Below, one piece after another: positions 7,271 to 16,158 of a DNA stretch of 64,000 nt (positions are counted from its first letter, which is position 1; the number at the start of each line of letters is the position of its first letter). Origin of the DNA: Niabella yanshanensis. Its GTDB lineage: Bacteria > Bacteroidota > Bacteroidia > Chitinophagales > Chitinophagaceae. Below the pieces are notes generated by a model. The model saw nothing but the letters and a program-made list of their open reading frames with translations. It searched no databases and was not told where the DNA came from. Location: contig NZ_CP139960.1 of assembly GCF_034424215.1 (NCBI RefSeq), positions 4,960,001 to 5,024,000 on the forward strand. Reading direction: 5' to 3'. The translations under genes were made by a program, and so were the position numbers.

Positions 7271-8692
7271 ATGAAATTCAAATGGCTGCTTTCTTTTTTA
7301 CCTGTTTTATTAGCTGGGTTCTATTCTACATCAATTGCGCAACCAAAAAAGCCGAATATCATTTTAATACTGGCCGACGACCTGGGAGTCGGTGACCTGG
7401 GCGTATACGGACAGCAAAAGATCAAAACACCCAACCTCGACCGGCTCGCAAAAGACGGACTACAGTTTAACCAGTTTTATACCGGTACATCAGTATGCGC
7501 TCCGTCCCGCTCATCGTTAATGACAGGGCAACATACGGGGCACACGCCTGTCCGCGGTAACAAAGCTACCCAGCCGGAAGGTCAGTGGCCATTACCGCCA
7601 GGGGTAGTTACCATTGCCGGGCTTTTGAAAGAAGCAGGATACACTACCGGTGATTTTGGCAAATGGGGACTGGGTTTTGTGGGTACCTCGGGCGATCCAA
7701 ATCAGCAGGGATTTGATGAGTTTTATGGATATAACTGCCAGTCGCTGGCACATAATTATTTCCCGGAACATCTGTGGCATAACAGCTCAAAAATATCTTT
7801 ACCTAATACCATGCCGAACCAGACAGTTTATGCTGCGCAATTAATTCATGATAAAGCTCAGCAGTTTATTCAAAAAAACAGTCAACAACCGTTTTTTCTT
7901 TTTCTCTCTTATACACTTCCGCATGCCGCCTTACAATTACCCGCTAACGATTCACTACTAGCCTATTACATCAGAGCTTTTAAGGAAAAGCCGGTAACTG
8001 TTGCCACTGGGTGGCAGGGGAAGGGGTATCAGCCGCAGGCCTATCCCCATGCTGCTTATGCCGCAATGGTAGGGCGATTGGATCAATATGTGGGAGCAAT
8101 AAGAAAACAGGTGGAGGCTTTGGGCATAGCTGACAATACATTGATCCTTTTTGCCAGTGACAACGGGCCTCATAAAGAAGGGGGGAACGATCCGGTATTT
8201 TTTAATAGCAGCGCTGGTTTAAAAGGAATGAAACGCGATCTTTATGAAGGGGGTGTTCGTACGCCTTTTATTGCCTGGTGGCCAGGTACTATTAAAGCCG
8301 GTCGCCGCTCCGAATGGGTGGGCGCTTTCTGGGATCTCCTGCCGACTTTTGCAGATCTGGCGGGTGTTAAAGTTACTTCACCCACTGATGGCATATCCAT
8401 GGTGCCGGAATTAAAGAACCAGCCACAGAAAAGACATGACCACCTGTACTGGGAATTTCACGAACAGGGCGGCAAGCAGGCTGTTCGGCTGGGAAACTGG
8501 AAAGGCATACGTTTAAACGCTATGGCTCATCCTGATGGGCCTGTAGAATTGTATGATCTGCGATCTGACGCTGCCGAAAAGCACAATGTGGCGGCCGGAC
8601 ACCCGGAAATTGTAGCCCGCATTGCAGCGATCATGAAAAAAGAGCATGTTGAAAATGAGAACTTTCCTTTTTTTCAGCAGGCATCAAAATAA
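7271..8692 (+). CDS. Secreted sulfatase, family S1 (arylsulfatase A-like)
   Basis: The 473-aa protein has a signal peptide ending around SIAQ (residue 24). The alkaline-phosphatase-fold start NIILILADDLG provides metal ligands Asp36 and Asp37. The sulfatase signature SVCAPSRSSLMTG carries Cys76, the residue converted to formylglycine, with Pro78 and Arg80. ASDNGPH supplies the later metal-binding Asp-Asn. It should hydrolyse sulfate esters on a carbohydrate in the periplasm or at the surface; the maturation enzyme is not in the window. It is the first gene of the rhamnogalacturonan locus by position, yet land-plant pectin is not sulfated, so either the substrate is another rhamnose- or galactose-rich glycan or the gene merely neighbours the locus. 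It follows the Usp gene by 9 bp. Confidence 0.92.
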   Translation: MKFKWLLSFLPVLLAGFYSTSIAQPKKPNIILILADDLGVGDLGVYGQQKIKTPNLDRLAKDGLQFNQFYTGTSVCAPSRSSLMTGQHTGHTPVRGNKATQPEGQWPLPPGVVTIAGLLKEAGYTTGDFGKWGLGFVGTSGDPNQQGFDEFYGYNCQSLAHNYFPEHLWHNSSKISLPNTMPNQTVYAAQLIHDKAQQFIQKNSQQPFFLFLSYTLPHAALQLPANDSLLAYYIRAFKEKPVTVATGWQGKGYQPQAYPHAAYAAMVGRLDQYVGAIRKQVEALGIADNTLILFASDNGPHKEGGNDPVFFNSSAGLKGMKRDLYEGGVRTPFIAWWPGTIKAGRRSEWVGAFWDLLPTFADLAGVKVTSPTDGISMVPELKNQPQKRHDHLYWEFHEQGGKQAVRLGNWKGIRLNAMAHPDGPVELYDLRSDAAEKHNVAAGHPEIVARIAAIMKKEHVENENFPFFQQASK

Positions 8693-8709
8693 TTGTTGAC
8701 GAACTTTTT

Positions 8710-8753
8710 CAGGACAGTTCAGGACGCATGGTTCGGCCGGAAGTTATAATTTG
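8710..8753 (+). promoter_or_regulatory. Operator/promoter A: CAGGAY direct repeat plus -7 box (rhaM-GH105)
   Basis: CAGGAC-AGTT-CAGGAC (8710-8725) is a 10-bp-period direct repeat, so both half-sites face the same side of the helix. TGGTT follows at 8729-8733, and TAATTTG at 8747-8753 begins 21 bp after the repeat, the place of a Bacteroidota -7 box. The start codon of rhaM is 75 bp downstream of that box. The same arrangement occurs at three other promoters in this window. Binding by an activator at the -33 region is an inference. Confidence 0.7.
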
Positions 8754-8827
8754 TGTTTATTAAGTAACGATTGCTGTGATGTGAGAACCATCATCTGCAA
8801 TTCTTATATTGAATAATAACCAGAGAT

Positions 8828-9142
8828 ATGCAGCGTATTGCCTTTAAAATGAAATTGCTTCCGGGATTTGAAGCCGAGTACAAAAAGCGTCATGACGAAA
8901 TATGGCCTGAGTTAAGCGATCTTTTACATGAAACAGGCGTCAGCGATTATGCTATATTCCTGGATAATCAGACGCTTGATTTGCTGGGCGTATTAAAACT
9001 GGCGGATGGAAAAACCATGGATCAATTGCCTTCTCAGCCGGTTATGCAGAAGTGGTGGGCTTATATGGCTGATATTATGGAAACCCATCCCGGCAATGAG
9101 CCCTTGTCTGTTCCGTTACAGGAAGTGTTTTATATGCCTTAA
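8828..9142 (+). CDS. rhaM: L-rhamnose mutarotase
   Basis: The 104-residue protein matches the RhaM/YiiL family in length and motif positions: Tyr18 and His22 in [15 protein letters not shown], Tyr41 in SDYAIFLD, and a Trp pair at 76-77 in [12 protein letters not shown]. These correspond to the active-site His22, Tyr18 and Tyr41 of the characterised E. coli enzyme. It interconverts the alpha and beta anomers of L-rhamnose in the cytoplasm, feeding rhamnose isomerase. It heads a two-gene unit with GH105 (44-bp gap) behind operator A, which ties rhamnose uptake to rhamnogalacturonan breakdown. Rhamnose isomerase, kinase and aldolase genes are not in the window. Confidence 0.93.
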   Translation: MQRIAFKMKLLPGFEAEYKKRHDEIWPELSDLLHETGVSDYAIFLDNQTLDLLGVLKLADGKTMDQLPSQPVMQKWWAYMADIMETHPGNEPLSVPLQEVFYMP

Positions 9143-9186
9143 TTATTTTCAGTTTCTTTAGTACTTAAATCAAAAATTACATTACG

Positions 9187-10542
9187 ATGGCTGGTCAAAT
9201 TAAAATAGCCTTGCTGCTGGGCTTTGGTGTGTTTGCTGCAACACAGGCAGGTGCACAATACGTGAGTGGAACCGGTAACGATGCAACGATGCCACTACAC
9301 CTGATGAAACCGGACTATGATATACCTTATGGTGAAATCACACCTGAAAAAGTAAAGGTCACTTTGGATCGTGTGTTTAATTACCTGAATGCCGTAACGC
9401 CTGCCAGCCTGGCGAATAAGCAAACGGAAGCGGGTGTAGATATAGCTAAAGCTGATGAGCAGGCAATTTTGAAAAAAGGAGATTTCCGGCTTACCAGCTA
9501 TGAGTGGGGGGTGACCTATACGGGTATGCTGGAAGCTTCGGCCGCTACGGGTGATAAGCGTTATGCACAGTATTCAGTTAACAGGATCAATTTCCTGGGT
9601 GATGTTGTAAAACATTATAAAGCCTTGCAGGGAAAGCAGCCCGGTATTGCAACACCTGTAAGATCGGTTATGCAGCCCCATGCCCTGGATGATGCCGGGT
9701 CTTTATGCGCTGCTATGATTAAGGCCATCAGCGCCGGGGCCAGGGCAGAAGTAGTAAGACCGATGATCGATAATTTCATTCATTATATAATGACCAAAGA
9801 ATTCAGGTTGAGCGATGGAACTTTAGCGAGAAACAGGCCATTGCCTAATACCCTTTGGTTGGACGATCTGTACATGAGTTTACCGGCTTTAGCGCAAATG
9901 GGAAAATTGACGGGTGAAGCTAAATACTTTAATGAAGCTATAAAGCAATACCGGCTATTTGCCTCACGTATGTTTAATACAGATAATAATCTGTACATGC
10001 ATGGCTGGGTACAGGGTATGAACCCACATCCCCAATTTCATTGGGCCCGTGCTAATGGGTGGGCAATTATGACAAAGATTGAATTATTGGATGCTTTACC
10101 CGAAACGCATCCGGGAAGAAAAGAGGTGTTGGAAATGTTGAAAAAGCACGCTGCAGGTCTTGCTTCTTTGCAGGATAAAAAAGGCTTCTGGCACCAGCTT
10201 TTGAACAAAAATGATTCTTACCTGGAAACGTCGGCAACCGCTATCTATGCTTATTGTATAGCGCGTGCTATTAATAAAGGCTGGCTGGATACAAAAGCTT
10301 ATGGACCTATGGTGATACTGGCATGGAATGCTGTAGCTACTAAGGTTACAGATAATGGCCAGGTAGAAGGTACCTGTGTGGGAACAGGCATGGGCTTTGA
10401 TCCGGCCTTTTATTACTACCGGCCGGTAAACAATTTCGCGGCGCATGGTTATGGGCCCGTTTTACTGGCAGGGGCAGAGGTGTACCGCATGTTGAAGCAG
10501 CATCCATTCGAAATTAATGATAGCGCTGTGCAAATGAAATAA
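9187..10542 (+). CDS. GH105 unsaturated rhamnogalacturonyl hydrolase
   Basis: The 451-aa exported protein (signal peptide to about residue 24, ATQAGAQ) has the six-hairpin (alpha/alpha)6 barrel motifs of GH105/GH88: SYEWGVTYTG (Glu106), HALDDAGSLCAAM, the catalytic-region NTLWLDDLYMSLP (Asp226/Asp227), HWARANGWAIM and YLETSATAIYAY. GH105 enzymes hydrate and remove the 4,5-unsaturated uronic acid left at the non-reducing end by lyases. Given RhaM, GH106, CE12 and GH28 around it, unsaturated rhamnogalacturonan oligosaccharide is the probable substrate; other GH105 members act on ulvan. A short insert near residues 80-95 precedes the first barrel helix. A terminator follows. Confidence 0.93.
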   Translation: MAGQIKIALLLGFGVFAATQAGAQYVSGTGNDATMPLHLMKPDYDIPYGEITPEKVKVTLDRVFNYLNAVTPASLANKQTEAGVDIAKADEQAILKKGDFRLTSYEWGVTYTGMLEASAATGDKRYAQYSVNRINFLGDVVKHYKALQGKQPGIATPVRSVMQPHALDDAGSLCAAMIKAISAGARAEVVRPMIDNFIHYIMTKEFRLSDGTLARNRPLPNTLWLDDLYMSLPALAQMGKLTGEAKYFNEAIKQYRLFASRMFNTDNNLYMHGWVQGMNPHPQFHWARANGWAIMTKIELLDALPETHPGRKEVLEMLKKHAAGLASLQDKKGFWHQLLNKNDSYLETSATAIYAYCIARAINKGWLDTKAYGPMVILAWNAVATKVTDNGQVEGTCVGTGMGFDPAFYYYRPVNNFAAHGYGPVLLAGAEVYRMLKQHPFEINDSAVQMK

Positions 10543-10565
10543 CCCCGCTACAGGAATATTTTATG

Positions 10566-10592
10566 GCGCGCTACATACGGTGCGCTTTTTTT
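10566..10592 (+). terminator. Intrinsic terminator after GH105
   Basis: GCGCGC (10566-10571) pairs with GTGCGC (10580-10585), including one G-U pair, across an 8-nt loop, and seven T residues follow. It closes the rhaM-GH105 unit, so SusC1 needs its own promoter (operator B). Confidence 0.75.
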
Positions 10593-10670
10593 GTGCTTAA
10601 CAGTATAGGATATGGTTGGTATAATGTTTAATTATTGTTTGTATGCAAATGAATTGATTGTGAATTGGAG

Positions 10671-10714
10671 CAGGATGGTTCAGGACAGTTGGTTTTTCTT
10701 TATTAGCTACATTG
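10671..10714 (+). promoter_or_regulatory. Operator/promoter B: CAGGAY direct repeat plus -7 box (SusC1)
   Basis: CAGGAT-GGTT-CAGGAC (10671-10686) is followed by AGTTGGTT, with TGGTT at 10690-10694. TACATTG at 10708-10714 begins 21 bp after the repeat. The spacing is identical to operator A. The start codon of SusC1 is 44 bp downstream of the -7-like box. Confidence 0.7.
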
Positions 10715-10757
10715 TATAGTACTTCTAACGATTCTTTAATTTAAACCAAACAGTCAT

Positions 10758-13700
10758 ATGAAAAGAAGCAGGTATTCTTGTTGCTTATTGCTATGCGCAA
10801 TATTTTTTTGGGTGAACCCTCTTGTGTTGCGGGCCCAGCAAGCCACGAAAATTACAGGTACAGTATTAGATGAAAATGCCAGGCCGGTTGCGGGCGCTTC
10901 AGTACAACTAAAAGGCGGAACCCTCACAGTAGCCACGGGATCAGAAGGTGCGTTTGCCATTGATGTACCCATGAACGCAGTGTTGATTATTTCAAGTGTG
11001 GGTTACGAAACCCAGGAAGTAACGGTGACGCAGTCTCAGCTGAATGTGGTGCTCCGTCAGAAAGCTGCTGAAATGGATCAGGTAGTGGTGGTAGGCTACG
11101 GTACACGCAAGAAGAGTGATGTTACCGGTGCTATTGCCTCTGTCGGGGGAGATGATCTTCGCAGTGTACCTGTTACCAATCTTACACAGGCTTTGCAGGG
11201 CCGGGTTACCGGTGTAGTGGCTACGCCAAATAGTTTCCGGCCCGGTGGTGGAAGCACCATTCGTATCAGGGGTAACCGGTCGCTCAACGCAAGTAACGAA
11301 CCACTGTATGTAGTAGATGGTTTCCCGGTAACCTATACCATTGATGATATGAATCCTGCCGATATAGAGTCGGTAGATATCCTAAAAGACGCATCGGCAA
11401 CAGCTATTTACGGGGTGCGCGGCGCCAATGGGGTGGTGCAGATCACTACTAAAAAGGGTAAAGCCGGTAAGGTGAGTGTTACTTATATGGGTAGTAAATC
11501 TGTTGACCAGATCATCAGGCAGTCACCCATATATGATGGGGCCGGAATCGCCGATGCCTGGCGACAGGCTTTCTTTGCTGATAAGCAATATACCGCAGAC
11601 AGGGGTACGGCATCTGTTGCCAATCCGTTGTATTATTATCCAACGGCGGTGAATGATATAGCTCTTTTCTGGACACGTTTTGGCAGTATTGATCAATGGA
11701 ATTCTGTGAAAGATGCCTATACCTGGGATGTGTATGATCCGGCGAATAATATCTTCAGGGCCCGTAAACGACCCACAACAGATGCGGAGAGGGATTTATT
11801 AAGAGGGCTTGGGATCACTTCCCAGCTGGATAGTGTTGATATGTACGACCCTTCAAGAGTTAAGAGCTTCGATTGGCAAAATGAAGTAGGATTGAGGAAT
11901 GGCTCCACTGATAATCACAGCATTTCCGTAACAGGAGGAAGTGATAAGATCAGGTCTTCTTTAAATGCAGGCTACTTTAAGCAAACCGGTATTGAGTACG
12001 CCCAGGATTATACCCGATACTCTATTGGGAATTCGGTGGATTTTAAACCTGTTAAATTCTTAAATTTTGGTACTTCTATCAACTTTATACACAGTATTAC
12101 CAATACCAGCACCAGTTCCTACGGAAATGCCAACGGTATGATACCGTTGGTGACCCCTTATGACAGCGCCGGCAAGTGGGTACTATATCCCAACCGGGAT
12201 CAGCAGATAGTGAGTGCCATCAATGACCGCAATACAGTTATGGATCAAACAAAGGCCAACCGCGTTTTTGGTAATGTGTATGCGGAAGTGACATTATTTA
12301 AGGGACTGAAATACCGGACGATGTTTGGCGCTGATATCCGTAATACCAACAGGGGGACGTTTAACGGGTCTCAATCTTCAATCAGGCAGGGAAGTCCGGC
12401 CAATGCATCCCGTACTGATGTTCGAAGCTCCTCCTGGGTGTATGATAATATATTAACCTATAATACTACTATTAAATCAGATCATTCTATTAATGTTACA
12501 TTATTACATGAAATGCAGAGCCTGAACAGAACAGATACGGCTACCATGAGTGCTAATAATTTGATCTTTGAATCTCAGAAATGGTATTCTTTACAAAAAA
12601 ATACCGACGCAACAGTAACGGGCAGCGGCAATTTTTCCGAAGCTAAATACCTTTCTTATATGGCAAGGGTAGAGTATGGTTTCAGGAGTAAGTATTTACT
12701 TACCTTGAGCAACCGGTATGATAATTCATCTGTATTTGCGGTGAATAGCACCGGGGCCTGGTTCCCGTCAGCATCGCTGGCCTGGCAGTTAGATAGAGAA
12801 GGATTTTTTGCCTCGCAAAATATATTTGATTATGCAAAGTTGCGTTTAGGTATTGGTACGGTGGGTAATGCTTCCATTGCTCCCTATCGTACCGGCGGAC
12901 CTCTAGCCTCTACCAGTTACAGCTGGGGTAACGGTACTCCTGCTATTGGCGCTGCTCCTGCAACGTTTGCAGTTCCTGCACTTACCTGGGAAAAAACCAC
13001 TACAACGAATCTGGGTATAGAGTTCGGCATATTGAACAATAGGATTACCGGTACCATTGATCTGTATAATACGAATACTATTAATCAATTACAGGACAAA
13101 TCTATACCGGCAGCAAATGGAGTAGGTTACCTTTCTGTGAATTTGGGTAAGGTAAATAACCGTGGTATTGAAGTGGCCTTGAGTACCAGAAATATTGATA
13201 ACGATAATTTTAAATGGAGCACCGACTTTATGTTTTCCAGGAACAAAGAAAGACTGATGGATATCGACGGAACCGGTAATAGTAATTATGCGAATCTTTG
13301 GATATTAAATCAACCCCTGCAGGTTTACTGGAGTTATAAAAAAGAAGGTGTTTTCCAATATAGCGACACCGCATCAGGGGGAATCCTTTCGTCTTTATAC
13401 TGGATCAAAAACGGCAAAACCAATACCGCATTCCAGCCGGGCAGGATTAAAATACAGGATACCAATGGTGATTCTACCTTTAGCAATGCTGATAAAGTAG
13501 TATTAGGGTCTCACAACCCGGATTTTGTAGCCAGCATCAATAACACGTTCTCCTATAAAAATTTTGAACTCAACTTTTTGACCTACTTCCGGGTAGGCGG
13601 ATTGTACCGTGTACCAAGGCCGGGCCTGGTAGGCCGGTATCAATCTAACAGAGTAGATTACTGGACTCCTTCTAATCCCTCTAACGATTATCAGCAACCT

Positions 13701-14003
13701 ACTCAAACCAGTGATATCCCGCTTTATTGGGAGGCACTTACTTACAGGAAAGCAACTTTTATACGGGTAAGGAATATTACACTTACCTACCGGGTGCCTA
13801 AAACGCTTACTTCGAAAATCAATGCTAATAACCTGGCCGTGTATGTAACTGCGGTTAACCCCTTCCTGATACATAACGGCGATAAGGATTATGATCCCGA
13901 AACAGTTCCATATAGAGAGTTTCCTGGTAATACCACCAGCCAGGTAGGCCCCAGCTCTTATAGTTTCAAAAGCTATGTATTAGGAGTAAGAGTTGATTTG
14001 TAA
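10758..14003 (+). CDS. SusC/RagA family TonB-dependent outer-membrane transporter (SusC1)
   Basis: The 1081-residue protein has a signal peptide (about 1-26, LVLRAQ), a carboxypeptidase-regulatory-like beta-sandwich (about 31-105, ITGTVLDENARPVAGASV), the SusC hallmark VVVVGYGT (109-116), a plug domain with LYVVDGFPV and VDILKDASATAIYGVRGANG, and a long beta-barrel ending VLGVRVDL. SusC-type transporters import oligosaccharides across the outer membrane using TonB energy, with a SusD lid on top. The cognate SusD starts 29 bp downstream. It sits between GH105 and GH106, so rhamnogalacturonan oligosaccharides are the likely cargo. Expression is probably driven by operator B. Confidence 0.95.
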   Translation: MKRSRYSCCLLLCAIFFWVNPLVLRAQQATKITGTVLDENARPVAGASVQLKGGTLTVATGSEGAFAIDVPMNAVLIISSVGYETQEVTVTQSQLNVVLRQKAAEMDQVVVVGYGTRKKSDVTGAIASVGGDDLRSVPVTNLTQALQGRVTGVVATPNSFRPGGGSTIRIRGNRSLNASNEPLYVVDGFPVTYTIDDMNPADIESVDILKDASATAIYGVRGANGVVQITTKKGKAGKVSVTYMGSKSVDQIIRQSPIYDGAGIADAWRQAFFADKQYTADRGTASVANPLYYYPTAVNDIALFWTRFGSIDQWNSVKDAYTWDVYDPANNIFRARKRPTTDAERDLLRGLGITSQLDSVDMYDPSRVKSFDWQNEVGLRNGSTDNHSISVTGGSDKIRSSLNAGYFKQTGIEYAQDYTRYSIGNSVDFKPVKFLNFGTSINFIHSITNTSTSSYGNANGMIPLVTPYDSAGKWVLYPNRDQQIVSAINDRNTVMDQTKANRVFGNVYAEVTLFKGLKYRTMFGADIRNTNRGTFNGSQSSIRQGSPANASRTDVRSSSWVYDNILTYNTTIKSDHSINVTLLHEMQSLNRTDTATMSANNLIFESQKWYSLQKNTDATVTGSGNFSEAKYLSYMARVEYGFRSKYLLTLSNRYDNSSVFAVNSTGAWFPSASLAWQLDREGFFASQNIFDYAKLRLGIGTVGNASIAPYRTGGPLASTSYSWGNGTPAIGAAPATFAVPALTWEKTTTTNLGIEFGILNNRITGTIDLYNTNTINQLQDKSIPAANGVGYLSVNLGKVNNRGIEVALSTRNIDNDNFKWSTDFMFSRNKERLMDIDGTGNSNYANLWILNQPLQVYWSYKKEGVFQYSDTASGGILSSLYWIKNGKTNTAFQPGRIKIQDTNGDSTFSNADKVVLGSHNPDFVASINNTFSYKNFELNFLTYFRVGGLYRVPRPGLVGRYQSNRVDYWTPSNPSNDYQQPTQTSDIPLYWEALTYRKATFIRVRNITLTYRVPKTLTSKINANNLAVYVTAVNPFLIHNGDKDYDPETVPYREFPGNTTSQVGPSSYSFKSYVLGVRVDL

Positions 14004-14032
14004 GTTTTTTATAAAGGTTAAAACGTAATAAA

Positions 14033-16033
14033 ATGAAGAATCTAGTACTATATATAAAATGTGTTGTTGTAGTTCTTTTCTTATCAGCGGCACTATCGTG
14101 TAACAAGTTTATTAAAGAAGAATTAGTGAGTACGCTTACAGAAGACTACTATAAAACTGATGCGGGACTCGAAGACCTGGTAAAATCTGCCTATGCTCCT
14201 TTACAATGGAAGTTTACGGGTGAGCAATCTTATGCTATGTCCAATTTTGGAACGGACGAATTCCGTGAGGGCGATCAGTTTAATAATGTAAGATACAATG
14301 ATTATGATGCCAACCTGAATGCCAATGACCTGTTTGTGGACGGGCTTTGGACCAACAATTATGCTGGTATTCGCCGCTGTAACCAGGGTATAGAGCTGAT
14401 TTCCGCATACGATAATCCTGCATCTACCACGTTAGGTACGCAGGCCAAAAAAGATTTGAGAGTGGCCGAGCTAAAAGGATTGAGGGCGTTTTACTATTTT
14501 CATTTGCTGCAGCAATTGGGGGGTGTGCCGCTTGTATTGACCGTGCCTAAAGAGGCGCAGTACGAATTTCCCAGGGCCAGCGAAGCCGATGTGTATACAC
14601 AGGTTATTACAGACCTGAGAGCGGCAGCTGCGGTAACCGGTTTGCCCTGGCGTTATACGGCTGCCGACAGGGGACGTGTTACAAAAGCCATGGTGAACCA
14701 TTACCTGGCAAAGGTATATCTTACCAGAGGCAGCGCAGTAACAGAACAGCGCGGACAAAAAGCTACTGATATGGATAGCGCTATCTATTATGCCAATGAA
14801 GTGATCGTAAACAGCGGTCATGTATTGGAAGCCGATTTTGGCAATTTGTTCAATGCTGCATACCCCGATGGTACGATCGCTCCCTTAGGACAGGCTGGTA
14901 CGGCACCACTTAGCAGCAAGGCGAAAATTGAAGCTAACAATGCGAGCAATGAAATTATTTTTGCAGCACAATTCAGCTCCAATCTGTTATTGGTAGGTAG
15001 CGGTGCCAATAATCAAACCCATCTTTTTTATCCATCGCAGTACGACGCGGGAGTAACTGGTATGACCAGAGATTTTTTTAACGGACGACCATTTAGAAGA
15101 TTACGCCCTACCGATTATACTATTGATATTTTTGATAAGGTAAACGATTCCCGGTTTTTTAAAACCTTCCAGACTGTTTATTACCGCAACGCAGCAATAC
15201 CCGCGCAAAGCGCTTCACCGGGGTTGTACTGGACGGCTGCAAATGCGCCTGCTCCGGGCCTGGTTAATTTACCAAAAGTTATGTTGGGTGATACAGCCGG
15301 TTTGTACATTGTTAATCCCCGTAATCTTCCGCTGTTGACATCCCGGATAGCTGCCATGCGCTATTATGCAGTTTTTGCAAGAAATAAACAAACTACTTCC
15401 GGCGGTGAGATTACCAGCGATTTTAATAGTAATAAGTATCTTACTATGTGGAAACTATCCGACCCCATCCGTTTAACCAATACCAATAACGAGGCTAAGG
15501 GTATCAGGAACGGTACTTATGCCAGGTTGGCAGAAACCTATTTGATTATAGCGGAAGCTTATGGCCGGAAAGGAGATTACACGAATGCATTGATATATGT
15601 CAACAGGCTCCGGCAGCGGGCGGCTTATAAAGCAAATGAAACGCGTAGCCCCCAAATATGGCAATATATGGGCGGTCCTGACAATTTAGCCAATACAGAA
15701 GTTAATAATATGGCTACTACCGCATTGTTTACCACCAATGCACCCAGTGAACTGTATCCACCAACCGTCACATCAACACCTGACAGGTTTATTCATTTTA
15801 TGTTGAATGAAAGAACCCGTGAACTTTGTGGCGAGTTTTACCGCTGGGAAGACCTGGTTCGCACCGAAACATTGTTTGAAAGAACCAAATTGTACAATGC
15901 GGATATCAGTCCTTCCTTTGCTACATTCCATAAACGCAGACCTATTCCTTACCTGCAAATGGTAGCTCAGCAAATTGGCGGGCAACCGATGTCGCCCGAT
16001 CAGATGAAAAATTATCAAAATCCCGGATACTAA
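14033..16033 (+). CDS. RagB/SusD family glycan-binding lipoprotein (SusD1)
   Basis: The 666-aa protein has a lipoprotein signal peptide ending LSC-NK (Cys23). The N-terminal SusD-like domain contains TPR-type helices (ELKGLRAFYYFHLLQQLGGVPLV is the family motif around the third helix; here split as ELKGLRAFYYFHLL and GGVPLV). Late motifs are YARLAETYLIIAEAYGRKGD, the NRLRQRA segment, and the conserved C-terminal NERTRELCGEFYRWEDLVRT (split as NERTRELCGEFYRW). SusD proteins bind the glycan at the cell surface and cap the paired SusC. At 666 residues it is longer than the usual 500-600, with extra sequence near residues 280-470, perhaps for a bulky branched ligand. A strong terminator follows. 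Confidence 0.95.
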   Translation: MKNLVLYIKCVVVVLFLSAALSCNKFIKEELVSTLTEDYYKTDAGLEDLVKSAYAPLQWKFTGEQSYAMSNFGTDEFREGDQFNNVRYNDYDANLNANDLFVDGLWTNNYAGIRRCNQGIELISAYDNPASTTLGTQAKKDLRVAELKGLRAFYYFHLLQQLGGVPLVLTVPKEAQYEFPRASEADVYTQVITDLRAAAAVTGLPWRYTAADRGRVTKAMVNHYLAKVYLTRGSAVTEQRGQKATDMDSAIYYANEVIVNSGHVLEADFGNLFNAAYPDGTIAPLGQAGTAPLSSKAKIEANNASNEIIFAAQFSSNLLLVGSGANNQTHLFYPSQYDAGVTGMTRDFFNGRPFRRLRPTDYTIDIFDKVNDSRFFKTFQTVYYRNAAIPAQSASPGLYWTAANAPAPGLVNLPKVMLGDTAGLYIVNPRNLPLLTSRIAAMRYYAVFARNKQTTSGGEITSDFNSNKYLTMWKLSDPIRLTNTNNEAKGIRNGTYARLAETYLIIAEAYGRKGDYTNALIYVNRLRQRAAYKANETRSPQIWQYMGGPDNLANTEVNNMATTALFTTNAPSELYPPTVTSTPDRFIHFMLNERTRELCGEFYRWEDLVRTETLFERTKLYNADISPSFATFHKRRPIPYLQMVAQQIGGQPMSPDQMKNYQNPGY

Positions 16034-16054
16034 GTAGGGATTCCAATAAGTATT

Positions 16055-16107
16055 AATGCCGCTAATCCCCTGGTTATTCTTCAGGAAGGGTTAGCGGCAT
16101 TTTTATT
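16055..16107 (+). terminator. Intrinsic terminator after SusD1
   Basis: AATGCCGCTAATCCC (16055-16069) pairs with GGGTTAGCGGCATT (16088-16101) with one bulged T, and TTTTTATT follows. The stem lies between convergent genes and mainly serves the SusCD1 transcript. Confidence 0.88.
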
Positions 16108-16158
16108 GGTAATACCTGTTATATCTAACAGGTCACTATCCCTGCAAAGCGAAATGCT

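Noticed and set aside
8710-8733. Reading the GTT elements at operator A as AgrA-type LytTR boxes
   Set aside because: ACAGTTCAG fits the AgrA half-site, but a second half-site at the AgrA spacing is missing and operator D lacks the GTT, so the CAGGAY repeat explains all four sites better.
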